A stretch of 64,000 nt of DNA from Phalacrocorax aristotelis (Eukaryota > Chordata > Aves > Suliformes > Phalacrocoracidae). Within the stretch, counting starts at the first letter, position 1, and each line of letters begins with the position of its first letter. Below the pieces are notes generated by a model. That model saw only the letters and a program-made list of their open reading frames with translations. It did not search any database and was not told where the DNA came from. Made by a program: the position numbers and the translations under genes. This document shows positions 38,423 through 50,684 of the stretch, piece after piece. The stretch is from assembly GCF_949628215.1 (NCBI RefSeq), contig NC_134282.1:19510723-19574722 (forward strand), in the 5' to 3' direction.

Positions 38423-38572
38423 CTTGCCCTTTCTTCCACTGCACTTCCACTTGCAATTGACTATCATGGTAATAAGGTGGTGCTGCTTCTAATCTCAAAT
38501 TGTATACTTTCTGGGATGCTGACAATTCACTAGATACCGCCACAGAGTGGCCAACCGGATCTGACCTCGAAT
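38423..38572 (-). pseudogene. Anosmin relic: third FN3 module, exon still open
   Basis: Acceptor TTTTTTTGTGTTCAG and donor GGGCAAG/GTAATG are both excellent and the 150-base exon has no stop or shift. It ends EAAPPYYHDSQLQVEVQWKK against human [20 protein letters not shown]. The first half (SDPVGHSVAVSSELSASQ) is in the linker region that is poorly conserved among anosmins. Taken alone it looks like a working exon; it is called a relic because the neighbouring exons are broken. Confidence 0.82.
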
Positions 38573-41500
38573 CTGAACACAAAAAAACCATGGAGATACA
38601 ACTTATTCATATTAACAGTCTGCATTAAAGTTACAATGTGAGCTGGACACTTCCATAAAATGCTGAATAAAATGAACCTTCAGCAATAGCACTCAAAAGG
38701 GCAGCCAGCACCTCCCAGCAGACTACCAGCACCGTCCACAAGTGATCCCATAAACATGAAGGCTGATTGTGAAATGCTTCTACACATGACTGGTCCTTAC
38801 TTCTGCAAATACTCTCACAGGCATGAGCATTTTCAGGGTCAGATCCCACAGCTGTGTTGCTAACAGACAGTGCAGTAAGTGTCAAACACAGATTCCAGTT
38901 TGCCCTCCTTGCAGAAATACCAGTGAATCCTTAATGTAATCTCTGAGAATGTCATAATAGAAAACTAATGCTTTACAGTAGGATATCATGACCCCTCCAC
39001 AAACTAAAGAAAGCCCTTATTTCACTGTGATCTGAGCAGAAAAATGTATGAGAAAGTGGAAAGCAATTAAATTCTGCTACCAAAAAGACTTTTGTTGGTA
39101 AATACAGTGCAACTGCCACAGGAAGTTATATAAAAGAGCTCGCTGAGAAAACATCCCAATTTAGACTGCGCAGCTCCAGGGACTGCTTGCTAACAAAATA
39201 CAGAGTATTTTACTTCTAGGTCACCAGTTTCAATCTGGCCTCAAAGGAGAAAATGACTGAAAGTTAATGCCAGCTGACAGTGGTGTGAAAGCAGTAGGGT
39301 GGATCTCAGCCCACTTCCTAGTAGATTGGAGGACACAACCCAAGTATTTGTGATTTGTGAAAGTAATAAAGCTAAAAATTCAGGCTGTGATTCAACGATA
39401 CATTAAATCCAGCTGTAGGACTCTTAGCACAAGGAGCTGATGTGATATACACAATTCTGCTGATTCCAGCTTGTCTGAAACATTTTGACAAGTTAACTGT
39501 GTACATACAGGTGCTAGGGCAGATCAGATATCATTATGCTTTTTACAGCTGGAAGTAAAATCCAGGTTGTGTGTGCCAACCAGTTCAATAGAAATATAGG
39601 TATGTGCCCATAGCTCATAGAGATCCAGATTGCCTGGTATCAAGGGTCACCACCGTGGCCTCCAAGCTTCATCCGTCAGTGACAGCAGGTGCAGGCTGTG
39701 TAGGAACGGGAACATCAGAACTATATTGTTTTATTGCTGCTGGTCAGTCTCTGGACTGGAGACAAATGAAGATGCTATCTACACCTCTGTCTGCCCTATG
39801 AAAGGGTGGAGGGTGCCAGATGGTTAGCAAGTCACCCAGGACACATAAAGTCACACAGGCATTAAATAGCATAAATAGCGAGGCATTAAATGACACCATC
39901 CCTGCTGGCACCACATCCCTGCTCATCAGTGCTCCATTCATTTAAACACTTTAAAGAGAGCAGGGAAATAGGAGATTAGGGAGATGTGCTGCTGCCTTTG
40001 ATAAGCCTGAAAATAGGAGCAATGTTTGTGTTAATCCTGTAGCAGTAATATAGAAAAGGCACGATTAACTGCAGTGGCAGGAACAGTCTAGTGCAATCTA
40101 TTTTCTCGGTGAATTCCTCTGTGGAAAGATGGGTCACAGGGAACACCTGCAAAATGCATCCAGGCGTTTGTATCTGCACTGTGTCCACAGCCTGTGCTCC
40201 AACAGATGGTTGGCCAAATGATTTCTTCTTCTTTTATTTTATTTTGGCTTTTTTTTTTCCCTGAACACACAGGAGCAGAGCAAGCCCTCCTGCCAACAGT
40301 GTAGAGAATGCGGAGCATCCAGCAATGAATCGGTGACCTTGATTAGTGTCTAATGAGTAGAGACCAGTTGCTTTTCACCACATAATAAAGTAGAAATGCT
40401 GTGGTCTGCCAGAGTTCTTGATGCTGCTCTGAGGAATGCTGTCGTAGATGCTGTCCATACAGTCTCTGCTTTAGGCACCAGTTAATCCTTGGTCCCTTCA
40501 CACATGTGGTATCTCCTGCTTTACTGCCAGATCACTGTTAGAGAAGACTATGTATTTCTCTTTACATAAAATGCTATCTAATCAGCAGCACCAGTGTCAG
40601 GGCAGCTCCACCTGGTTTGTACCTTCAGACAGAAAATGTAGATAGCTTTGATTTAGATTCCTTATTTTATTTCTTATTTCCCTTAGAAATGATTGTATAT
40701 TCTGTAAGTAGTATCTCACCCTCATTGCTGATAGCAATGGAGAGGAATGAGCAGCCCTGTAAATAAGAAAAGAAGAAATTCTGAATCCACTGGTATCAAG
40801 GGGAAATATCTTTGCTGAGTGTTCCCCTTAGAACGCTACACCTTTGGAAAGAAGCCAAAACAGGTTGGATTAGCTAGTGTGAAGGCTTGCAAGATCAACT
40901 GTGGCTTGGAAAGGCAATACCACTATAAAGGTTCTACTGAGAATGGAAAGGGATTAACATGTGCATCAAATGAATCCGTCAAGTCTTGGGACAAGGAAAC
41001 ATGAACAGTATTGGCATCACTTGCTGGTAATAATAATAAAATCAGGCTGATCAGGGGAAAAAGTACCTCTTCACTACATAACAAGAAGCAGTGCTAGCAA
41101 AAAGGCTACAGTCCCACCAACATCCTTATCCATGACTGTAATGCACAGCTATATTTCACTGGAGCTGCAGAGAAAACCACCCCATTCAGGCCACACTACA
41201 CATTAGCAGAGGCCACAGAGGAACAGAAATCATGAACTGGAGGTCACAGGACAGACACAGAATAAAACAGTGAGTTTCCACATTATTTAAAAGCCCAGGG
41301 CACTTGCAGGGCAAAAACTTTCCTTTGGGGAGAGCATAGGGGGAAATCTGCTTTGAAAGGGAGAAAATTCACAGCTTATAAAAAGGAGGATGGGAATCAG
41401 AGATCTGGAAGCCAAATGCACAGAGGGTTTGCACTCTGCATGCAGGGGGACGAGTGTTACAAATGGGAGGATAGATTTTGTGGTCTTTGGAGGTTTCTAA

Positions 41501-42600
41501 ACCCATAATGCTACAGCCTGCACTTCCATAAGGTACTCTGTGTTAAGCCTGAGCTCCCTCTCTTCCATTTCAGATTTTACCTGGAAAGGAAAAGGTTAAG
41601 CTGTTAGCATTAAAAAAGAAGTTAAAATATTTTTAATTTTAAGAAGAAGAAACTTCTTTATAGCTGCATAATCAGTTAAAACTTGCCTGTGGTGTTATGT
41701 CCGTGTGCTAGGTTTCCTTAGGGATCCATCTGCATCTGCATAATAATCTATTTTAATTGTATGATGCCATAGGGTATATGATACTGTATGGACAAGTAAA
41801 ACGGCAAGGAGATGAAGGTGAGGCAGAAAATAGAGCTACCACATTTCCATCAGCAAAAATGACTGTTGCACGCAGTCATGTGCATGGGATAGGGAAGGGA
41901 CAGTCATTTGAAATAAGTTTCTTCAGTCCTTCAAGTCCCCAAAATAAATTTCTTCAATCCCTGTCTTCAATCCAGATTCTCTCTCTTCTGTCCCACATCT
42001 CAGACCCAGTATCATTTCCTGCTCCGGACTGTAACAACACTCTTCAAGCCAGGACTTCTATCTTCTCCAGACTATGATGCCAAGGCTCTGCCATTTCAGA
42101 AGCCCCCACCTCACAGCAAACCCCTCCTATCGTAACCCAGGATCTCACCGTTTCTCCAAACCCTCTGTTATCATTTATACATATATAATCATCAACATTA
42201 TCTATACAAATGAGATCAGGAACTTTTGGGATCAGAAAAATCCCAGATCACTCTTTTCCCTACCCTGAAAATGTTCCTGTTTCTAACCTAATTTTCAGTC
42301 AAGTAGATCCCAATTGCATGGAGGTGATGTAAAGAACCAGGCTTTTTCACATCAACCACAGCAGAAGGACCTCCAGGAGAAAGTTAGAGAAAGATCAGGG
42401 GAATACGGCCTGTCCACAGTCAGATCCCTGAGCAGCACATGCTATTTATAATACCAAGCCAGAGTCATGACTGCATCTCTTCCTGACAGATGCATCCTTT
42501 CTCTTCTCTTGCTTTTTTTCTGTCAGCAACTTTTGTACTCTCCCAGCACCTCTCCAGAGACCAACAAAGACAGTGGTAGGTGCAGTGGCAGCATACATAC

Positions 42601-42782
42601 GTTAGCCATTTTCCAGTGGTCTTTCTTTGCTGCTCTGGCCCCCATAGGCTTGTGCAGATTTTGTAATGATGGATTCTTGGGTCTCTTTCTGGAGATGAAT
42701 CCCAGCAAATGACACCGCCAAAGGAGGCATGGGGTGAAGCTGTCCCACCTGAGACTCTTAGGGGCACCAGGAGGTGAAGGAT
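42601..42782 (-). pseudogene. Anosmin relic: second FN3 module
   Basis: Acceptor GTTTTTCCGGTAG. The first frame reads DPSPPGAPKSLR against human DPSAPPAPANLR. After a deletion of 11 bases relative to human the next frame reads VICWDSSPERDPRIHHYKI against human TIVWDLPEEPDIPVHHYKV, then RKTTGK against RKTTDG. A donor-like AAC/GTATGT closes it. The conserved Trp and the HHYK strand are typical of FN3 modules. Confidence 0.82.
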
Positions 42783-45700
42783 CTACCGGAAAAACAGACC
42801 AAGGCAAGGGAAGAGTTTGCAAAAATGAAAATAACTCCAGCAGAAAGACAGCTAGTGACATGACTAAACCAAAACAGCTGCCAAGCAGCTCATCTTTCCA
42901 AGGTTTGGTTCTGTCAGCGTAGCACGTCCTACCACTGTAAGTCAGTTCACTAATATCTGGATTTGTAACTTTAGAGGTTCTGTTACAGCTTGAGACAGGC
43001 TTGGGCGGAAAGGTGTTCCCAAACCTGGAACAGCATGGGCTTAAACTTAGGTACAGACTGAGACTGTCTAAGCTTTGACTCCTGAGCACACTTGAACTTT
43101 GTTGTAAATATAAGACAGAAGTTGCGCAGGGCAGAACTAAGCAGTTTGATAAAAATATATTATGGGTCACTTACAATTTTGTAAAGAATTATTTAATGCT
43201 ACCAAGGTGAAAAGATGATCCTGCAAAAGGGTAAAATATATTAAGCAGGGAAAACAGTGCTAACATGCTCCATAAAGAAAATACTCAGTGCAATTACCAA
43301 CAGACAGGATATGGATAAGCAGTTTTCAAGAGGAAAGCCCCTCTATCTCATTAAACAGCTGCTTTGCTCCTGCTTTTTTTCCCTGTTCAACTCTTCACCT
43401 TTAATCTGCAATACTCGGCTATGCTGCACACACCAAGAATGCAAAGCTGACAAGCAGAGGAGGGCCTCCCTTATCAGCTCAGGATAAAAGCAACAGATTG
43501 AAAGGATGGACTGTCTATGATTTTTCATTACAGACTGGTAGATACCTTATGCCTGTCGCAGACAGGCTGAAGATTAGGAGACCTGAAGATTCATTTATCT
43601 TTAAAGATTTGGAGGAACGTTGGTAAAAAATAACAGGTGAACTTCCACATAGGAAAGAAAAAAGTGTGGTGGTGTTCACACCACCAAGCTGTCCGATAGC
43701 GCAGGGCTGTTGCTGCCGCGTGGCAGGAGCTGGGTCAGCCTGGGGATGCCATTGCTCTTCCTAACAGAGGACAGAGCACTGTCAGTGCTGGCTGATGATA
43801 AGGGGAAGATACAGATCAATGAGTCCTCTCTCCCCAGAGGGATGCCAAAAAAGGGCATCTGTAGGTATAAAGTCTGCAGTAATACACCACCAAGGGAAGT
43901 TTCCTCCTAATCTCAGTGATTGCCTTATGGCCTGTAGAAAGACCTTTTCCATTTTTCCTGAGGACAGCAGGTAACATCAGAACACTGCTGAGACATTGCG
44001 GCAGGCTTATGTCTGCAAGAGGAGCACAGAGACTCCCAGGCCTGCACTCGTCCTTGCTGTATGAATAAAGCTCCTGACTACAGTAAAGACAGCTTGGTCA
44101 GGGCCTTCCTTATCCTTCCCTCCCTGCTGTGATCACAGAGAGCTCCCGCTCCGGCCCTCTGATGTGTTGGCAGCCTCTATAATTTAGAGTAGCTGTGATT
44201 TATGGCTTGTACAAAGACCATACTTAAGGAATACAAAGGTAGGGCTGGCCTGACCAGTATAGCTGTGTAGTTGCTGGCCCTTTGTATTGATCAAATGAGT
44301 GACGGAAGTGAAGAATTCAATTGCATTTGCTGTCTGCAAGGATCAGCTGAGGGACAGAGAGCTGGGGGGGCGGCGGGGATTTAATTACCCCTCACACCCA
44401 GCACCGGCAGCCAAAAGTGTGATGATGACACTGTGTATTGATGGGGGGAATCGCTCTCAGCCACGTCCCTTTGTACCTCCTCTCTCAGTGAAGAAGGAAA
44501 CAGAAAAAAGAATGAGTAAATTTTCTGAATGCTTCCTCCTGCATTAATCACATACCATATCCTTCCATACCTCATCTAGTCTCTAGGGGAATGTCACAGG
44601 CACTGGAACAAGAGAAATGAAGGGAAGTTTATAGTTGCCTAAATCTAAGAGAGAGAGGTGTTTGTGGCACGCAGCATGTTGCAGCTCCCACTATAAATTC
44701 ATGGGCAGATTTCCAACAAGTAATAGGGAGCTGAATCCAAACATACTACTCAGTGAAAGGCTTGAGCAACCTTTAATCAGACTCCTAATTGGTCTTTCCC
44801 TCTGTTTCACCATTTATCATTTGAGGAAACCAACAGCAGTTCCCAAATGAGCTTTTTTTAAGGTAAAATTGAGGACATAATCAGGTCTTTTAGAAAAGGG
44901 ACAGTTCTAAATTCAGTCATAAATATTTGATACTATTGTCTGCCAAATTTAGTAAATGGTTTTAGTGGGGACCTGTATTTATCAAATTACCACCTTCAAG
45001 ACAAATGCTTATGGGGAATGCAATTACGCTCAGTCTGCTTAGACCTTATTCTGCTAATGAGGGCATGCCCCATCTTTTCCAAAACAGCACTTCTAAAACA
45101 ATGGTCCAATTTTAAATTACAGCCACGGCTGCCTTGTACTGACTGAATAGCTGTCATTTAGATTCCTCCTATCAACTCCGAATTCCCTTTCATCTAGGGT
45201 CTGTCTTATGTGATGGCAGCCCAGAGCAGTGACCTATGACTATGCTTGACTTCTTATCTCATGACATGTGGACTAACTTACAAATGTGGGTAATTAGTTA
45301 AAGATGTTCCATGACAAATTAGACTAATGGAATTGTAATGGTTAAATTAACATCTTGAGGTCAGTTTTAAGGTCCCTTGTTAGGGTTGATAGTTCAAAAT
45401 GCAAGCTGTCAGACTCTGGGAAGTATCTTGTTTCTTTTAATAAAAGTGCTTCTTTTGCATGTGAAAAACCAAGGACTTAACTGCTGAGATAGGGCCTGAT
45501 CCAAGGGAAACAATCTGGTTGGCAGTTTCTGGATAAGGCAGTCTCTCCAGTCCTGCCCCCAAACTTTGTCCTGTAGGCAAGATACACAGTGGAGCAGAGC
45601 AGCAACCATGAAGAAGGATCAAAGCACACAGCTTTGCACTGCTATGAACACTAATCTCTCACTCTCCCCTTGCACCTTTCAACTGAAAATTTCATCTGAC

Positions 45701-45849
45701 ATCTTTCTTCAGGGAGGAAGTTAATTTTGCAAAATCAAACAGTCCAACATAAATTAAACAGATAAATCATGTCCTGTTATCCACATCCTTCCTCCAGGAG
45801 GAGCCTGCAAGGCTCTCCCTGTAGGCTTTTCTAACAATAAAGCTGCTTG

Positions 45850-46270
45850 TTAACTCTCGCACAATGCTAAGGACAAATGGGAAAGGAAGAGACAACAAAA
45901 TGGAAAACATCATTCTGCAATTTTGTCAATCCCTGGTGTGCCAATGTCTTGAGCACTGCATGCAATTCTGGTCACGCCATCTCAAAAAGGTACTGTAGAG
46001 TGAAGAGAGGCAGCGAGAACATCAGAGGTACCAAATAGCTTTTATAGCTGAAGAGACTTCATAGACAAAAACTCACTCACTTATCAAACAGACAGCTGAA
46101 CTTGGAGGTGATTGAGCTATTTAACATGGAGTGGGATGGAGAAAGCAAACAGGGAATAATTACTCTTTGCTTCTTATAACTAAAAGGAAATACTTTTTAC
46201 ACAATGGTAGTTGAATGTGGAGGTCACTGATGTAGAGTCCACAGGAATGAGTGTGTTCAAAAAAATCAGA
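45850..46270 (+). mobile_element. Ancient CR1/L3-like LINE fragment
   Basis: The plus strand holds degenerate phrases of the CR1/L3 reverse-transcriptase C-terminus: CCAATGTCTTGAGCACTGCATGCAATTCTGGTCACG corresponds to the CxxEHCMQFWS(R/P)H block, followed by CATCTCAAAAAGG (HLKK) as in old amniote copies. Further on, GAGGTCACTGATGTAGAG and similar wording match the tail region only loosely. Frames are fully degraded. Confidence 0.5.
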
Positions 46271-47059
46271 TAAATTCATGGGAATCCACCATCAGCCACT
46301 ATATACAGCAGTTCAGATACAGCCTGGAGCTCAGAATTGCTTCCATATAGAGCCCCAGAAGCTGGAAAGACGTATCAGAAAAAGGACTCTTGTCTGGGTG
46401 CCCCCATTTATGCTCTTTTCTTATCCTTCCAATACTGCAGTCTCTGAGACAGGACACCAGGATGGACAGGGCTTTGTCCTGACTCGACAGGGCCACTATT
46501 ATCACCTGATCTTGGGTGTCTCCTCCTTGCAGACAACTAATTAGTCACAGATAAGCTTAAGTCCGCTTCCCTTCAAAGGCGGCCCTGACCCCTTATGGCC
46601 ATCTAAAGGAACAGTTTGCTTTTCAGAGAACTGTCTCCTGCCCCGGGTTCTAGCGGTGATGAGGGGTAGGGGTACTTATGTGTAAGTACATGTACATACA
46701 CATGTGACTGGAAATGAGATGGGTTCCCTAATCACACAGCCTCCATTTCTAACTCCGAGAACATGCTTTGATCTTTCCTTTACCAACATAAACACAGAGC
46801 AGAGTACATGCTTAGACAGACATTCCCTGCTGAAACAAGCTGCACTACTCCCTGCCCAGACAGAGAACAAGACAGCGAATGACACAAGACAGCTGTTAGC
46901 TATGTTGCTGAATCCATGCTCTTTGGATATAATGGCATAAAGCACAGTGCAAGGACCTCTACAGAACAGAAAGGGTAATGTGGGTTTCTGTGTTCAGGTA
47001 TCGTTCCAGAGCCAGTGCAGGCAGCTCTAGCAGGCACAGCACCCTCCACTGCTGTTTAC

Positions 47060-47204
47060 TTCTTGAAACAGATCAGTCTATTAAGTTCACCTTTAAAAAA
47101 AAAAATCCGTGGAAAAAGAATGGAGCCTACTATGATTTGGTACCGTCTGCTTGATCTTCTGCCTTTTAGGCAAATACTGTCCTCCTCAGTTCCACAAAAG
47201 TCAG
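47060..47204 (-). pseudogene. Anosmin relic: first FN3 module, second half
   Basis: The frame reads TEEDSICLKGRRSSRRYQII against human [20 protein letters not shown], an ungapped alignment over 20 positions with SR-YQ shared. A run of 11 T follows, and continuation (FHGF against VHGTRGF; SVSRS against HFRSS) needs a change of frame. Donor CAAGAA/GTAAAC. The acceptor is less certain: CTCATACAG at 47205 is the nearest. Confidence 0.6.
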
Positions 47205-48865
47205 CTGTATGAGATGGAGACCACTGTGTCTCAGAGTCCAGCCACGGCGTGCCCTCTTGTGGCACTACCCACATGTGGCCTTGCACCTCGCTGAATCTTG
47301 GGTCAGCCCTGTGACAGACTTTTCTCATGGTCGTGTCTCCCTCCTGGGGAATCTACATACCCAGGAAAAACACTCTCCTTTAGATACTTCACAGGACAGC
47401 AGAGTGTGCACTTTTCCCTACATTTCATGAGTTCTAGTAGGTGAGGGAATAGGAGGTGGCATGGTCCCATGGGCAGTGCATTGTCAACCTGAAGTACAGA
47501 TGAAACCAATCAACTCCAGTTCCACTTGGGAGCCATGGTGCTGGAGTTCCTGATATGGCAGGTTACACAGTCAGCTCTGAGGCTTCCAAAGAATCAGCCA
47601 AAATGGTAATGTCATTGCTTCTCTCCCAACCTGTGGAGGCGACAACTCAAAGGGAAGACTGAAGGCACCCAGTCAGTACCCAGCAGGAACAGCCAGGGAT
47701 GGGGAGGTTCCTTCCACTTTCTCCCAGCGTACATGTGGAGAGCAATAAGTCAGACCTTTGTGCTTAAAAGGAACATTTAAATTATCAGATGAACATAAAA
47801 GGAAATACTACAGTTATTACATTTTTATTCAGGGCAAAACCTGCAGGAATGGAGAACTTAGGTATTTAATATGGATGTAAGATAGCAGTTGTAAGATGAC
47901 AGAAGGAATAAGCCAAGACAAACAAACATCCACTCAGTGGCTTGAATTTCTGTATCTTTCATTTCCCTTATTCCTGGCATATGTCATTCATAACTTTTTC
48001 ATATATGTATCAGGACAAAATGACAGCTAAAAATGCAATAATTTTCCTACACAGACAAACCCAGGATTTGAAAGCCCATAAATAGAACCATGCAGAATTC
48101 ATCACATTGTGCATCCTTGTACTCTTTTTATATCAGTTCATATATGTGAAATAGTAACAAGTAGTAAACATTAAAATATAAAATGAGAATCTCGTTATTA
48201 CTACACTGCAGTTCTTGTTCTTTATGTGAGAGCTTTTAGCATTAATAGCTAGAGGAGCATATACACAAGTCACACTGAGTTTTGAGAGAACTAATTAAGT
48301 TCTGCTGGTTTCCATTACAGAGATAGGACTATTTGGACCTTGAACATAAGACAGAAAGAAGTGAATAATGGTTTATCTTTAACATAAGGAAGAGAAAAGA
48401 CTTCCCATTAGTGGAATGGTAGCAGCTGTTAACTCTGTAGAGCATATATAAGTTAGTTTGAAAAGTCTGTAGGTAAGGGAGATATTTCAGCCTCAAGTAT
48501 CCTCATAAGACACTGACATACTTAGGCTGTATTTTGCAACATGTTTGTAAAGTTAATGCTTGACAATTTTCTGTCAGTATTATACAGAAGTGATATAAGT
48601 ATGGTGTTATCAAATAAATTGACATGGAATGCACATCACCAATGGATATAATATAAAAATTCATTTGAAAAGTGGATAATATATCTAATCTAATATCTAT
48701 CCTTAATCTTGCTTGGAGAGAGCCAGAAAGCAAGGCTACCCAAGAGTTTGCCTTTGTTAGAATACTTAATACTAGTAATAAAGGATAATAAACACTTAAT
48801 CTTGTTTGCTTCCACTGCACAAAGGTACAGATATTTCCTAAAATAACATTGGCACAAAGCTAATT

Positions 48866-49080
48866 AGAATCATAGAATCACAGAAATGCTGGTTGGAGGG
48901 GCCCTCTGGAGATCCCCAGCCCAATCTCCCATTCAAAGCAGGACTACTGCCAACACCAGATCTGGTCAACCATGGCTTGGCCTGATGACATCTTAAAACT
49001 ATCCAAAGATGGAGATTTTACAGCCACTTTGGGTGACCTGTTCCAGGGCTACACCACCCTCCTGATGAAGAAATCAAGTA
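48866..49080 (-). mobile_element. CR1 LINE 3' end, old copy
   Basis: Read on the plus strand it begins AGAATCATAGAATCACAGAAATGCTGGTTGGAGGGGCCCTCTGGAGATCC, which is the reverse complement of the CR1 3' tail (GGTCCCTTCCAACC...ATTCTATGATTCT), followed by AAAGCAGGACTACTGCC and the gap-rich end of ORF2. The copy is 5'-truncated at about 49080 and more diverged than the one at 30300, so older. It lies in an intron of the anosmin relic. Confidence 0.85.
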
Positions 49081-49655
49081 CGACAAAGGTTACTAAGACT
49101 TGTAGTGTCTTTTAAAAGACTAATGAAGGTCAACTAAAGTTTGGTCTGATGAAAGAGACTGTCCTGCCCTAAAAGTCTTGTCTCACTGTTAACTCTTACA
49201 GATTGAGTAAAAGCCAATTAGAGAGTAGTATTTAACTGGCCTGTCTCTATTTTACCTCCAAACACTGAATAACATGGAATATTTCAACCTCTCACCAGTG
49301 AATATATCCTCAAAATCATCTTCTGATGGTATGGAAATGTTCTTAGTTATATCTGATGGAAGGAGAGCTGAGGTGAATGGACTGTATATTCAGTTGAATA
49401 GGACATACAAAACAAAGACAGAAATTGAATCCAGATTTCTTATACACTGCTTAACTGAGTTAACCACAAGTTCACTTTATTGGTAGTCAGTCTTCTTTTC
49501 CCACAAGTTACCACAAAGATAAGTTACAAAAGTTTGAAACAACCCTCTGAGGGCAGCATCAGTGATGACAGCATTTGCCAGGATCCAAATTTAGACTCGA
49601 GTTTACTACCTAAGAAAGAGGAACACTTTATAATAGCTACAAGTATGGAGCTCAC

Positions 49656-49829
49656 CAGGATCCCAGTCTGCCACTCTCCAGCTTCATCTTCACTGAGATG
49701 GATCCTGCAGCTCCTCCTGGAGAATGTAAAACACAGTCGCTGACTCCACACACAGTGACTTCAGATTTCTGTAAGATTTCAAAGATGCCACTGGAGTCTT
49801 TAGGAAGGGTTCAATCTTTAAGATGACAC
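49656..49829 (-). pseudogene. Anosmin relic: first FN3 module, first half
   Basis: Acceptor ATTTTTAG, donor ATCCTG/GTGAGC. One frame gives TVFYILQEELQ against human PVIYVVQRRWN; after a five-base length difference another frame gives RIHLSEDEAGEWQT against human GIHPSEDDATHWQT. The donor falls at the same place as in ANOS1 (after WQTVAQ). Frameshift inside an otherwise well-preserved exon. Confidence 0.8.
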
Positions 49830-50466
49830 CTAAAAATGACAAGTGGGTGATGAGAATGAAAATGCAGCAGAAGGGGTGGCAAGAGCAGGGTTCAGTGCAT
49901 ATATTTACACTCCTAAAATGAATCAGTTGGATTGTGTCTTACCTGAAGAGTGAAAGAACAGCCAGGTCTCTGTGCTCATTTCCTATAATTTCATTTCCTA
50001 TCATTGTTGTGCTGCAGCGTCAGCTCATGTAACAGTAGGAACTGACTTCATGGAACAGGGATTTACTCCTGAGAATGGGACAACTCAAGCCCCTGCAGAG
50101 GTGCTGTTCTGTACCTGCAAACCTTCTTTGCATATATCTTGAGAGTGACAGCTGAAAGATGCTGGATCCCATTACTATCTCTAAACACACAGTCCCCTTT
50201 TAGCCAAGATCATGGAGTGCCCTTTTTACTGCAGCAATGTAAACATTTACCAAGAGAAGACAGGGAAATATGATCTGACACAGGAAGATTAAGCTGTATG
50301 GGTTTTTCACAGGAAGCCAAATTCTTTAGCTGTCAGATGGAAGCCACAGAGTGATGCCTATTGTTGCTTAAAGAGTAATTACTTCTGATTGCTTCCGAGT
50401 ACACTAATTTGTCTTGATACAGAATGACAGTATAACCCAGAGCAGTGGTTAACTGCATTACTTTAC

Positions 50467-50684
50467 CTGTGTACAGGTTTTCTGGAATATACCCACACTG
50501 GTTTGAGCAGCATTTCTTTTTGCCAGGACATTGTACATCCACTTTGCAGCTCTGTACCTAGGTAGAAGCAAAACCTGCCACTTCGCCCAGCAAGGGCAGT
50601 GTCCTGGCTTAGTAGTGAGAAGGGGTCTCAGAAACTCATGGCTGGTCAGGCTTGGGGCTGGCTCCACAGACAGCAGCAGCATTA
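50467..50684 (-). pseudogene. Anosmin relic: WAP domain exon with stop and frameshift
   Basis: Acceptor CTTGTTTTTCAG, donor TACACAG/GTAAAG. The first frame reads APSLTSHEFLRPLLTTKPGHCP against human [21 protein letters not shown]. After a one-base loss the frame continues GFAST, then TAG, then VQSCKVDVQCPGKKKCCSNQCGY against human [29 protein letters not shown] (comparison given in short parts: [23 protein letters not shown]). The TAG at 50558-50560 stands exactly where the human Cys codon is. The end IPENLYTG matches VPKTLYKG, with the last WAP cysteine deleted. The diagnostic KKCCSN-CG core makes this the most convincing exon. Confidence 0.85.

Noticed and set aside
42523-43170. 215-codon minus-strand open frame as a single gene
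   Set aside because: Only the part after the acceptor at 42782 matches anosmin (FN3-2); the rest is intron read through by chance.
47220-47330. Minus-strand phrase RFSEVQGHMWV compared with anosmin RFTELQSGQLEV
   Set aside because: It lies downstream of the exon that already holds this region (49656-49829), with no acceptor; probably chance.
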